This document shows, piece by piece, positions 54,593-63,018 of a stretch of DNA of 64,000 nucleotides. The DNA is from Flavobacterium sp. W4I14 (GTDB taxonomy: Bacteria; Bacteroidota; Bacteroidia; Sphingobacteriales; Sphingobacteriaceae): the NCBI GenBank assembly GCA_030817875.1, contig JAUSZU010000001.1:4216001-4280000 (forward strand). The letters run 5' to 3'. Made by a program: the position numbers and the translations under genes. The notes below the pieces were generated by a model, which was given only the letters and a program-made list of their open reading frames with translations, did not search any database and had not been told where the DNA came from. Every line of letters starts with the position of its first letter. Position 1 is the stretch's first letter.

Positions 54593-57500
54593 TTAAAAAG
54601 TAACATTCAGGTTAAAACCTACACTTCTTGTAGTTGGTGTTTGCAGTGTAGAGGTACCTTCTCTGCCCGAATACTGATCTACATCCACATCGTTATAGGT
54701 AGAATTGATAAAGTACAACAGGTTACGTCCTACTACCGAAATATTGGCCGATTTGATAAACGTGCGCTCCAGTAATTTCTTAGGCAATTGGTAGCCAAAA
54801 GTTACTTCGCGCAATTTTGCATAGGTGCGGCTCATCATAGTGTTCTCTTTGGCACCGTAAAAAACACCCAGATAATCCTGCAACAGCTGAGGAGTGGTAT
54901 TTGGCGCAAAAGATAAATCGCCGTAATTGGTAATTACCCCCGTAACCGGATCGAAGTTCAGTTTACCGCCATTGGCAATAACCACACCATCGCCTACCCA
55001 GGTACCTTTGTAAGTAGGATCGTTTACACGCAAATAATCCTGGTATCTGGCTTCACCCATTTTACCCTGAATGGTTTCGATCTGACGACCGCCCTGGAAC
55101 GATTTTAACCTCACATAATCTTGCATTACCCCACCCACTTTACCATCTAACTGGAAACTGAAAGAGAAATTCTCATACCTGAATTTGTTACCGATGCTCC
55201 ATACCCAGTTTGGATCGGCATGGCCTAGCAACTGATTAACCGGTAACGAAACCGGTGTACCACTTGAAGTATGGATCACCTGCCCGCTTGGTGTTTTAGC
55301 TAAAACAGAACCATAGATATTGTCGATACGGTCGCCGGTTTTAAAGAATTGATCAACCGATGTTTCGCCCGGGGCAAGTTCTTTGTAAATCTGTTTGTAG
55401 GTAGACCAGTTGATCATAACATCCCAGCCAAATTTGTCGGTCATGATTGGTGCACCAGATAAACTTAACTCCACGCCACTGTTTTGCGTTTTACGGCCGT
55501 TGATGGTATTGGTTTGGTAACCTGTTGCGGCTGAGATATTTTGTCTGATAATTTTCGGTCCATCGATATACCTGAAATATGTAGCTTCAAAACCTAACCG
55601 GTTTTTAAGGAACTTCAGATCGACACCACCTTCGTAATTGGTTCTGCTCTGCGCTTTTACCGCGTTCAGATCTATCAGGTTGTTGGTATAATAGGCACCT
55701 GTTTGGTTATTATAGGTTGGCCTGATGCTGTATGGGGAAGAAAGACCATAACCAGGACCACCGTATGACGAAGTATATTCTGCACCATAACCAATTGGGT
55801 AAGTTTGCAACGGCGTTGCACCAATAAATTCCTGTGTACCCAAACCCGGATCTTTAACATTGGCATACGATGCCCTTACTTTTGCAAATGAAATAAAAGC
55901 AGGCATTTTTACATAATCGGAAATTACCGAGCTTAACGAAACCGAAGGATAGAATGCCGAATTGTTACCCGGAGGAAGTGCAGAGTTTTTATCTACACGG
56001 CCAGTGGTATTGATATTCAGGTACTTTTTAAAGCTCAAATCTACTGAGTAAAATGCACTTAACACCAGCATTTGTGAATTGAAATCGAATGCTTTTACCG
56101 GGTTTTTAGAATTCGAGAAGTTATATACATTCGGAACATTTAAATAATCGGTTGTGGTAAAGCTCGAATTGTAACTGAAGTTACGGGCATTACCGCCGCC
56201 AAAAGCACTGATTTCGAACAGGTCGCCAATGTTTTTATTGTACTTTAAAATCAGTTGCGTATTGTTTTCGAACATGCTGCGGCGGTCTTCCCTGTAATCG
56301 CCTAAACCTTCTTCACGTCCGTATGGGTGAGCAGAAAACGGCATTTTCTCTGTCCTCAACTGATCGTAGGTCGAAATCTGTGTTTTCAGCAATACATCCA
56401 GTCCCTTGGTTACATTATAGTTTAAGGAAGCATAACCGTTAATATCGTTCTTTTTATGTCCGCGTAACCACTCGTAAGATAAAAAATAAGGATTGTGGTA
56501 ACGCTGGTATTCGGCGTAAATAGACTGAATGCCTTCTTTACCTGGCTGCCAGTAGTTTTTCATATCGTCGATATTCCAATCGGCACCACCCCAAAGGGTC
56601 ATGTTATAAATCACACTGTTCGGGCCATAGTTTACATCAGGAATATTATCAGAAAACTGGCGGCTATAATTGATGTAGGCTTCAGCCCTTAATTTCGGAC
56701 TGATGTTATACGAACCACTTACATTAAAATTATTGATATTTAATTGTGTGTTCGGTATAATTCCTTTTTGATAATTATTGGAAATAGAAACCCTTAAATT
56801 ATACTTATCTGTTGCAGAAGATAAGGCAACGTTGTTTGCAGAAAGCAATCCGGTTTGGATAAAATGCTTTAAGTTATCCTTTCCACGGGCTACCCATGGT
56901 GTACCCTGGCGCACGCCGTTTACAATCGGACTATCATATTGAGGAATCAACTGACCGTCGAATTTTGGCCCCCAGATATCATAATCACCATCATTTAAGC
57001 CGCCTCCTTTTCCATCACCAAAAGCATAAGCACTGTGCTCACCCGGCCCGTACTCGTCCTGGCTTTTCGGCAAAGCGATAAACCCTTTGTTAAACTGCGT
57101 GCTCGAATTTAGTTCCACCGTAAAACCTTTATCGCTCAGTTTACCTCTTTTGGTGGTGATTAATAATGCACCATTATAGGCCTGATAACCATAAAGTGCC
57201 GCTGCTGCCGGGCCTTTAAGCACGGTATAAGTATCAATATCATCGGGATTGATGTTCCAGGTATCCGAATTGATCGGTACCCCATCTACCACAACTAAAT
57301 TAACATCGTTACCGCGAAGGTAAAGCGACGAACGTCCCAAAAGCTCTGAAGATACCCCAACAGTTAAACCAGCAACCTTACCCACCAATCCGTTTACCGG
57401 ATTAGCTTCCCTGGCTTTTACCAGATCGGCACCTTTTACTTCCTGAATGGCATAGCCCAGGTTTCTTTTCTCTTTACGGATACCAAGGGCGGTAACCACT

Positions 57501-57820
57501 ACCTCGTTCAAATTTTTCGAGTCTGTTTTTAAAGTTACAGTCAGGTTTGCGCCCGCAACCTGTACCTCTTGCGGAAGAAATCCGATTGAACTAAAAACAA
57601 GTGTTTCGCCTGTTTTGGCATCGAGGGTAAAGCGGCCCGATAAATCGGTAGAAGTAGCTCTTTTAGTCCCTTTTACCATTACACTAACGCCTGGGATCGG
57701 CTGCTGTGCATCATCTTTAACCAGACCGGCAATTTTTGTTTGTGCCCAGGTAAAATAAGGCGTGAGGCACAGTAACAGCAAAGCTACCATGCACATCTTC
57801 ATCTTGTAGAGATGTTTCAT
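54593..57820 (-). CDS. SusC/RagA TonB-dependent receptor
   Basis: 1075 aa with signal MKHLYKMKMCMVALLLLCLTPYFTWAQ. Carboxypeptidase-D-like domain (about 28-105, KIAGLVKDDAQQPIPGVSVMV), plug with LNEVVVTALGIRKEKRNLGYAIQEVKG and IDTYTVLKGPAAAALYGYQAYNG, then the barrel ending SVGFNLNVTF. The leader contains a perfect 10-bp inverted repeat (57891-57931), suggesting regulation. Reads in the same direction as the oxidoreductase gene ending 106 bp upstream. Confidence 0.95.
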   Translation of the reverse strand: MKHLYKMKMCMVALLLLCLTPYFTWAQTKIAGLVKDDAQQPIPGVSVMVKGTKRATSTDLSGRFTLDAKTGETLVFSSIGFLPQEVQVAGANLTVTLKTDSKNLNEVVVTALGIRKEKRNLGYAIQEVKGADLVKAREANPVNGLVGKVAGLTVGVSSELLGRSSLYLRGNDVNLVVVDGVPINSDTWNINPDDIDTYTVLKGPAAAALYGYQAYNGALLITTKRGKLSDKGFTVELNSSTQFNKGFIALPKSQDEYGPGEHSAYAFGDGKGGGLNDGDYDIWGPKFDGQLIPQYDSPIVNGVRQGTPWVARGKDNLKHFIQTGLLSANNVALSSATDKYNLRVSISNNYQKGIIPNTQLNINNFNVSGSYNISPKLRAEAYINYSRQFSDNIPDVNYGPNSVIYNMTLWGGADWNIDDMKNYWQPGKEGIQSIYAEYQRYHNPYFLSYEWLRGHKKNDINGYASLNYNVTKGLDVLLKTQISTYDQLRTEKMPFSAHPYGREEGLGDYREDRRSMFENNTQLILKYNKNIGDLFEISAFGGGNARNFSYNSSFTTTDYLNVPNVYNFSNSKNPVKAFDFNSQMLVLSAFYSVDLSFKKYLNINTTGRVDKNSALPPGNNSAFYPSVSLSSVISDYVKMPAFISFAKVRASYANVKDPGLGTQEFIGATPLQTYPIGYGAEYTSSYGGPGYGLSSPYSIRPTYNNQTGAYYTNNLIDLNAVKAQSRTNYEGGVDLKFLKNRLGFEATYFRYIDGPKIIRQNISAATGYQTNTINGRKTQNSGVELSLSGAPIMTDKFGWDVMINWSTYKQIYKELAPGETSVDQFFKTGDRIDNIYGSVLAKTPSGQVIHTSSGTPVSLPVNQLLGHADPNWVWSIGNKFRYENFSFSFQLDGKVGGVMQDYVRLKSFQGGRQIETIQGKMGEARYQDYLRVNDPTYKGTWVGDGVVIANGGKLNFDPVTGVITNYGDLSFAPNTTPQLLQDYLGVFYGAKENTMMSRTYAKLREVTFGYQLPKKLLERTFIKSANISVVGRNLLYFINSTYNDVDVDQYSGREGTSTLQTPTTRSVGFNLNVTF

Positions 57821-57890
57821 TTATCTATAATTTTTTAGGTTTTTATAGATGCAATGATAAGATGTATATGTTAGCCTAATGCCAACTTTT

Positions 57891-57931
57891 AGTTAACAAA
57901 AACCCCTATTTTTGTTTAGCATTTGTTAACT
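57891..57931. promoter_or_regulatory. inverted repeat upstream of the SusC gene
   Basis: AGTTAACAAA ... TTTGTTAACT, perfect 10-bp arms 21 nt apart, with TTTTTGTTTAGC between. About 70 bp upstream of the receptor start and overlapping the end of the oxidoreductase gene. Probable operator. Confidence 0.6.
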
Positions 57932-59087
57932 AAATATTTTCTTAATACTTTCTGCGGCATAACCTGCGCTGGCAGTCATTCCTTTACCGCCTATAGCTGT
58001 GCGGATATGGATGCGATCGTCGAGATCGTAAGTTACAATATGTTTTGTTGCATGCTGCGGATAAAATCCGACCCAGGTACTTTGGAGTTTGCGCACATCG
58101 AAATCAACTATCCGGGCTGCTTCTTCGAGCATCAGCTCATTAATGTGGTGACTTAAATCGAAGCCAAGATCATCGAAATGGTTTACATCGGCATACACAT
58201 GTGAATCGCCAATAATGATCGTGTTATCTGCAGCTTTTTTAAACAGGATATGGATACCCCATTTTTTAAGCTCTTCGTAATGCTCAGGAGTTTTAATGCT
58301 TTTGAACGAAGGGCAATAGTGCTCAAAACTCTCGTAACGCCTGGTGGTTAAGCCTGTTAAAATATTACCTGTCAATGCTACTTCTGGCAAAGGTATACTG
58401 CGCATCATCTGCAGCTTGCTTACCACAATGCCGCTTTCGCTAAACAGTTCGGGATAAAGCAATTTAAATTCGTAACCGTTACAGATAAATGGCTTTTTCT
58501 GCCGTAAAAAGTTCGGTATTGTTTCTTAAACCTACTTCAACACCAGTACCTTTGCTTTCGCAGGAGGTAACCGGACTGTTGTATTTAAGTGTGTATTGTG
58601 CAAACTTAGTCTGCATATATTCGTGCATACGGTAGATCATTTGATCTGGCGCCACACTAATTTCCTGAGGGAAAAAGATGGCTTCTTTGGCATAAGAAGA
58701 TTTAATAGCAGGATATTTCTTTAAAACCGCTTTCTGACTAAGCAATTCGGTTTCGTACTCGATGGTATCGTAATGTGCTTTCAGCTCGTGGATCAAGGTC
58801 TGCTCATCGTTATCTGATGCGATGTAAACGCTACCATTTTGCTGCACGGAAATATCGAATTCCTGCTGAATCGATTTATAAATATCTAGGCCAGCCACAC
58901 CATATTCGAACCACTCGGCTTCCATACCCGAGGGTACCACCTGACCAAAATTGCGTACCGTAGCGCCAACCGGAAAATTGTCTTTTTCGAGCTGTAGTAC
59001 CGATTTGCCCGAAAGTAAAGCATGGTAAGCATGGAATGTTCCTAAAATCCCTCCACCAATTACAATAAGATCGAAATGTTTATTCAT
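57926..59087 (-). pseudogene. TIGR03364/PbfD-like FAD oxidoreductase, frameshifted
   Basis: Starts MNKHFDLIVIGGGILGTFHAYHALLSGKSVLQLEK with the FAD dinucleotide motif and contains ATVRNFGQVVPSGMEAEW, matching the TIGR03364 glycine-oxidase-like group (PbfD in phosphonate literature), which oxidises N-methyl-2-aminoethylphosphonate. Reading slips at TTT coded at 58487-58489, hitting TAA at 58479-58481. Dropping one T gives AEKAIICNGYEFKLLYPELFSESG and a continuous frame to the end ...GMTASAGYAAESIKKIFS. About 387 residues when joined. The two halves are otherwise intact, so error or recent mutation is likely. PbfD-type function is by family recall. Confidence 0.85.
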
Positions 59088-59181
59088 TGTTTATTTTTGC
59101 TGATATCAGGATGTTTTTAATTCGTCCAGGCATCAATGTTAAGTTAATATTGTTTAGCTACTTTATCCTTTAAAAATCATG

Positions 59182-59300
59182 CGTCATTCCCGAGCAGGCG
59201 GAAATCTTAAAGCCTATTGCATTACGATTATACATAAGTTTTCTCCTCTTAAAAAGCATTCATGAGCACTATCTGGTTTCCCAGTCAAGTTGAGAATGAC
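59182..59300. repeat. CGTCA...TGACG dispersed repeat
   Basis: CGTCATTCCCGAGCAGGCGG at the left, AGTTGAGAATGACG at the right. It sits in a 333-bp gap (59088-59420) between the oxidoreductase and transporter genes that otherwise holds no gene, where a phosphonatase-type hydrolase might be expected in related loci. Confidence 0.65.
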
Positions 59301-59420
59301 GATCTCTTGCGAACCACCGCGCCCAGTACTTCTACCATTTAAGAAATGTAAGAAACATTATAAGCTTAAATGACCTTATATTCCTTACACGGTAAAAAAT
59401 GGCATCAAAAAACATCTTTT

Positions 59421-60741
59421 TCACTTCCCTGCTAAAACTACACGCCCCGTTGCCTGCATCTTTTTATTTGTAACCAAAGTTTTTCTTCTAAAATAGATCA
59501 ACGAAAGTACACTACATACCCCTCCAATTAATGGTATGGCAAACAAACACTGTTTAAAAAAATGCATCCAGCTGGCATTCGTATCACCAAACTCATGAAA
59601 CAGGAGTATCGAAAAGCTACCTACATAACCAATTGAATCGGCCACATACATAATAAAACCGATGTTGCTTTTATAATGAAAGTTGGCAATCATCCGCTCA
59701 AAGAAAATGGCGTTATAAGGAATGTAGGCCATATACAACCCCATACCCAGTAAGGCCATCCAGCTAACTGGCCCAATGTAGCCCCTATCGAAAAAGAATG
59801 TACTCACCCCGATCAGCAAACAGCCTGAAATAATCATGATGTGGATCACCGTAAACGCTTTGAGGTTATCTTTAATCAGGATCAAAAGTCCCATCATCAC
59901 CAATACCACAACCGAAATCAGGGTATCAATCTGCGTGTAGATATGGTTATTATGAATACCCAAACCATTCCAGATTTCGACTTCGAAATTATCGCGCATA
60001 TCGCGGATACAGGTAAGCAACACGTAAATGATAATGGTTAAGATAATACCTGGTAAAAATGTGGTGATAAACTTTCTGCGCTGTTTCGCATCCATTGGCA
60101 CCCGCTTGGTACGTAACTCCTGATCTTCTTTTGAAGGCGGCGGAATAACCTCCAGGCAAAAAACAAACAGGAACAGGGGAAGCAGAAAAACCAGTCCGGT
60201 AAGAAAAGGCATCCAATAATCGCTTACCGAAGCAAACGACATCAACGTTCGGGCTACAGTTTTAACAAAACCTGAGGCAAATATTAAACTGATCGACATC
60301 AATGCCCCCATAAATTCGGTTGTTTTTCTTCCTTCCAAATAACTGAATACCAAGCCCCAGATCATGCCCAGAGGGAAACCATTGAGAAAAAGAAATACAA
60401 TATTGTAGGGAGCAGACACCAAAGCAAATCCGAGCAGGGCTAGCCAAGAAAAAAGAATCAGAAAAATGATGCTCCTTGCCCGGTTGCTTTTTCCCCGATT
60501 CGGAAATAAAACGGATACCATAAAACTTACTCAAGGTATAACCTACCATTTGTGCAATAACCAACCAAACTTTATAATCGATATGCAGAAATTCCTGATG
60601 CTCAAAAGTAGCGGAGGCAAAAGCTTTACGAAAGGCATACATGCTGGTATAACAACCAAATGCTGCTATACCACCAAGCATTGTAATTAACCAATAAGGC
60701 CAATTAAGTGCTTTTTTGCGGGCAAGATGAAGTAAACTCAT
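59421..60741 (-). pseudogene. DUF5690-like membrane transporter, frameshifted
   Basis: About 440 residues when joined. Begins MSLLHLARKKALNWPYWLITMLGGIAAFGCYTSMYAFRKAF and runs to YTLSKFYGIRFISESGK, where a run of five T at 60488-60492 (AAAAA on the coding strand) shifts frame. The remainder, GKSNRARSIIFLILFSWLALLGFALV to LIYFRRKTLVTNKK, is in the next frame; one A fewer joins them. Twelve or so hydrophobic segments give an MFS-type layout; DUF5690 proteins are found near phosphonate-catabolism genes in Bacteroidota (recalled). Expected to import the substrate or product across the inner membrane. Confidence 0.82.
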
Positions 60742-60803
60742 CCTAATATCTGCTTACGTTGTTTATCATACCGGATACCAATAATTTGATTGACAAATGT
60801 ATT

Positions 60804-60835
60804 TTGTTTAAAAAAACAATAGTAAACATTGTTTA
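60804..60835. promoter_or_regulatory. operator-like palindromes upstream of the transporter gene
   Basis: TTGTTTAAAAAAACAA (60804-60819) and TAAACATTGTTTA (60823-60835), both perfect, followed by AGTAAACAAAG. 63-95 bp before the start at 60741. TAAACATTGTTTA differs by one base from the site at 61859-61871. Confidence 0.7.
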
Positions 60836-60896
60836 TTATTAGTAAACAAAGTAAAGATTATCAAATTGTTAATTTTTTACCGTGTAGGCTTGTATT

Positions 60897-61793
60897 TTAT
60901 TTCGTAAAAGCATCTAATACCGGCCTTCCTCTCCAACTTTGCGGTTGTTGCAACCTCATTAACCAGGCGAGTGTTGCGGCTGTATCATAGGTAATAATTG
61001 CATCCTTTAATTCGTGGTTTTTACGAATACCAGGGCCCGAGATAATCCATGGGATCTGCACTTCATCAAGCGATTTACCCCCATGGCCTTTACCTTTACC
61101 ACCATGATCGGCAGTAACCAGGATAACGGTTTCATCAGCTATGCCAGCATCGTTTACTGCTTTTACAATTTTACCAATCCGCTGATCTACCAACTCCAGT
61201 TGTTTATAATAAGCCGGTGTGCGGTGACCGATTGAATGCCCCGTACCATCAGGCTCGTCTAAATGCAGGAAGGTAAAATAAGGCTTTTCTTTTTTGATAA
61301 TCGCAACAGTAGTATCGGTGCAAAAATCATCTTTATCGTTTCCGCTAACGATAATATTTACTGCTTCTTTTTCAAATAAATAACCGATACCGCTCCAGCT
61401 ATACACAATAGCCGTTTTAGCCTGCTTTTTTTGGTCTCTGATTACACTAAATATCCCAGGAAATAAGCCATAAGATGTTTTGGTGATAGATGGAATTTCG
61501 GGCACTTTACTGTCCCATTCGGTATAACCATGTTCGGTTGGCCCAGCGCCCATTAATAGGGAGGCCCAGTTTACAGCACTGGATGATGGCAATACACAAC
61601 GCGCCTGTGTAGTCCACGAGCCGTTGGCCATTAATGCTTTAAGATTAGGCATATTCGCCTCTGGCAAAGCGTAGCCACCAAAACCATCGCAACCAATTAA
61701 AATTACGTGTTTAATTTTTTTAGATTGCGCCTGCGCAAATACACATAAACAAAGTAACACTAAAGTACTTTTCAAAAATCTTTTCATATTCAT
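60897..61793 (-). CDS. alkaline-phosphatase-superfamily hydrolase, secreted
   Basis: 298 aa (or 296 from ATG 61787). Signal peptide MKRFLKSTLVLLCLCVFAQAQ. All metal-site motifs of the phosphodiesterase/phosphonate-hydrolase branch are present: IGCDGFGG (Asp36), LPSSSAVNWASLL with the Ser nucleophile, DEPDGTGHSIGH (Asp182, His186), TADHGG (Asp229, His230) and GHGGK (His237). It should hydrolyse a phosphate mono- or diester or phosphonate in the periplasm, releasing phosphate or a product for import by the DUF5690-like transporter. Substrate unproven. Confidence 0.88.
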   Translation of the reverse strand: MNMKRFLKSTLVLLCLCVFAQAQSKKIKHVILIGCDGFGGYALPEANMPNLKALMANGSWTTQARCVLPSSSAVNWASLLMGAGPTEHGYTEWDSKVPEIPSITKTSYGLFPGIFSVIRDQKKQAKTAIVYSWSGIGYLFEKEAVNIIVSGNDKDDFCTDTTVAIIKKEKPYFTFLHLDEPDGTGHSIGHRTPAYYKQLELVDQRIGKIVKAVNDAGIADETVILVTADHGGKGKGHGGKSLDEVQIPWIISGPGIRKNHELKDAIITYDTAATLAWLMRLQQPQSWRGRPVLDAFTK

Positions 61794-61858
61794 ATTTTTC
61801 TATCACCAAACCTAAGATTGATTTATAAAGATGAAGATAAATATTTGTTAAGTATTAA

Positions 61859-61871
61859 TAAACTTTGTTTA
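61859..61871. promoter_or_regulatory. operator-like palindrome upstream of the phosphatase gene
   Basis: TAAACTTTGTTTA, 66-78 bp before the start at 61793; 12 of 13 bases match TAAACATTGTTTA at 60823-60835. Likely bound by the XRE/cupin regulator encoded at 61879-62448. Confidence 0.7.
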
Positions 61872-61878
61872 TAAAATA

Positions 61879-62448
61879 TTACTCGAAAAAATAAATTACG
61901 AGCATGAGCGCCTTGCTATCGCCAATATTAACCGGGGTGTGAGAAAGCCTTCCATCGAAAAGCATTGAGTCTCCTTTTTCGAGTATAATTTTCTTTTTCG
62001 AAAACTGATATTCTACCTTACCATCTATCATATACTTAAATTCGAATGCTTCGGTTTTCACCATTGGGCGATGTGCATTCACCTCGAGCTCGAGCAGTAC
62101 AAAATCGGCAGTAGAAAACTTAATATTCTTGGTTAAAATACGCGAGTAGTTAAAACCTACGGCCTGTTCTTTTTCGAACTTCTGGTACTGATCTTTTCGT
62201 TTCACCAGAACAGGGGCATCCTTTTTATGAAAATTGATGTCCTTAAAAAAACTGTTCAGATCTATCTGCAGACTTTTAATAATATCCATTAATACCATTA
62301 AAGACGGAATGGTACGGCTATTTTCGATTTGAGAGATCAGCCCCTTACTTACCTCTGCTTTATTTGCAAGCTCCTGAACGGTAATACCCAGTTCTTTACG
62401 TCTTTCTTTAATTTTAAGGCTAATCTGTAAAAGAATTTCTTCTTGCAT
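61879..62448 (-). CDS. XRE-family regulator with cupin domain
   Basis: 189 aa. N-terminal helix-turn-helix (about 10-65: IKERRKELGITVQELANKAEVSKGLISQIENSRTIPS). C-terminal cupin-2 sensor (about 105-188: EVNAHRPMVKTEAFEFKYMIDGKVEYQF, LEKGDSMLFDGRLSHTPVN). This architecture is typical of local regulators of amine and small-molecule catabolism. It precedes the phosphatase, transporter and oxidoreductase genes in the same orientation and probably binds the TAAAC-W-TTGTTTA sites. Confidence 0.93.
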   Translation of the reverse strand: MQEEILLQISLKIKERRKELGITVQELANKAEVSKGLISQIENSRTIPSLMVLMDIIKSLQIDLNSFFKDINFHKKDAPVLVKRKDQYQKFEKEQAVGFNYSRILTKNIKFSTADFVLLELEVNAHRPMVKTEAFEFKYMIDGKVEYQFSKKKIILEKGDSMLFDGRLSHTPVNIGDSKALMLVIYFFE

Positions 62449-62556
62449 ATGCTAAAATCGTATTAATATCGCTAATGTATTATTTTATTCCTACAATCTA
62501 AATCAACAATCGCATTAGTTACGGAATTACATTTTTTAACATGCTTATAAAAACAA

Positions 62557-62581
62557 ATCGCCGCCATAAAAAGGCGGCGAT
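62557..62581 (-). terminator. terminator after the small lipoprotein gene
   Basis: ATCGCCGCC / GGCGGCGAT perfect arms, 7-nt loop, then TTGTTTTTAT on the minus strand. Confidence 0.88.
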
Positions 62582-62590
62582 AGCAAAAAT

Positions 62591-62749
62591 TTAACGGTAA
62601 TGTCCGGGTATCCAATACCGACCACCGTGAGGGCCAATGTTATAATGCCCGCGCACCCAGTGTGCCCTTGGTGCACGTGCGCTTACCACGCATGCACTAA
62701 AATTAACCGCCATAACCAATAAGAGCAATGCATTTACAATCCTTTTCAT
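62591..62749 (-). CDS. small lipoprotein with YWIPGHY C-terminus
   Basis: 52 aa: SPII-type signal MKRIVNALLLLVMAVNFSAC, then VVSARAPRAHWVRGHYNIGPHGGRYWIPGHYR. Cys20 is the lipidation site. The aromatic/His-rich WVRGHY and YWIPGHY motifs recur in small Bacteroidota envelope proteins of unknown function. It has its own terminator and lies in the 570-bp gap between the regulator and the TonB receptor. Function unknown. Confidence 0.85.
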   Translation of the reverse strand: MKRIVNALLLLVMAVNFSACVVSARAPRAHWVRGHYNIGPHGGRYWIPGHYR

Positions 62750-62870
62750 AACCTAACCTTTTAAATTGAAAAATAAATCAAGCTTTATGCTGTGTGTATA
62801 ATTTGGACGCAAGGAGGATAGGAAAGGTTTAATTGGTTATATCAGAAAGATTTCAGCGTTTTCGAATGGT

Positions 62871-62944
62871 CGTCATCTCGACCGGAGCAACGCGAAGTGG
62901 AGAGATCTATCTAGACAGATTTCTCCACTGCGGTCGAAATGACG
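62871..62944. repeat. CGTCAT...ATGACG hairpin repeat (best-preserved copy)
   Basis: Arms CGTCATCTCGACCG...AGTGGAGAGATCT and AGATTTCTCCACT...CGGTCGAAATGACG are nearly complementary over about 30 bp, so the whole 74-nt element can form one long hairpin. Same family as 10107, 12404, 47831 and 59182. Confidence 0.85.
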
Positions 62945-62969
62945 ATTTATGGTAAGCCCGCACAAAAAA

Positions 62970-62996
62970 ACGGCCCAACCTTATAGGTCAGACCGT
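62970..62996 (-). terminator. terminator after the TonB receptor
   Basis: ACGGTCTGACC / GGTTGGGCCGT on the minus strand (11 bp, three G-U), 5-nt loop, followed by TTTTTTTGTG. Confidence 0.85.
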
Positions 62997-63018
62997 TGTA
63001 TATTGATATTAAAAAAGA

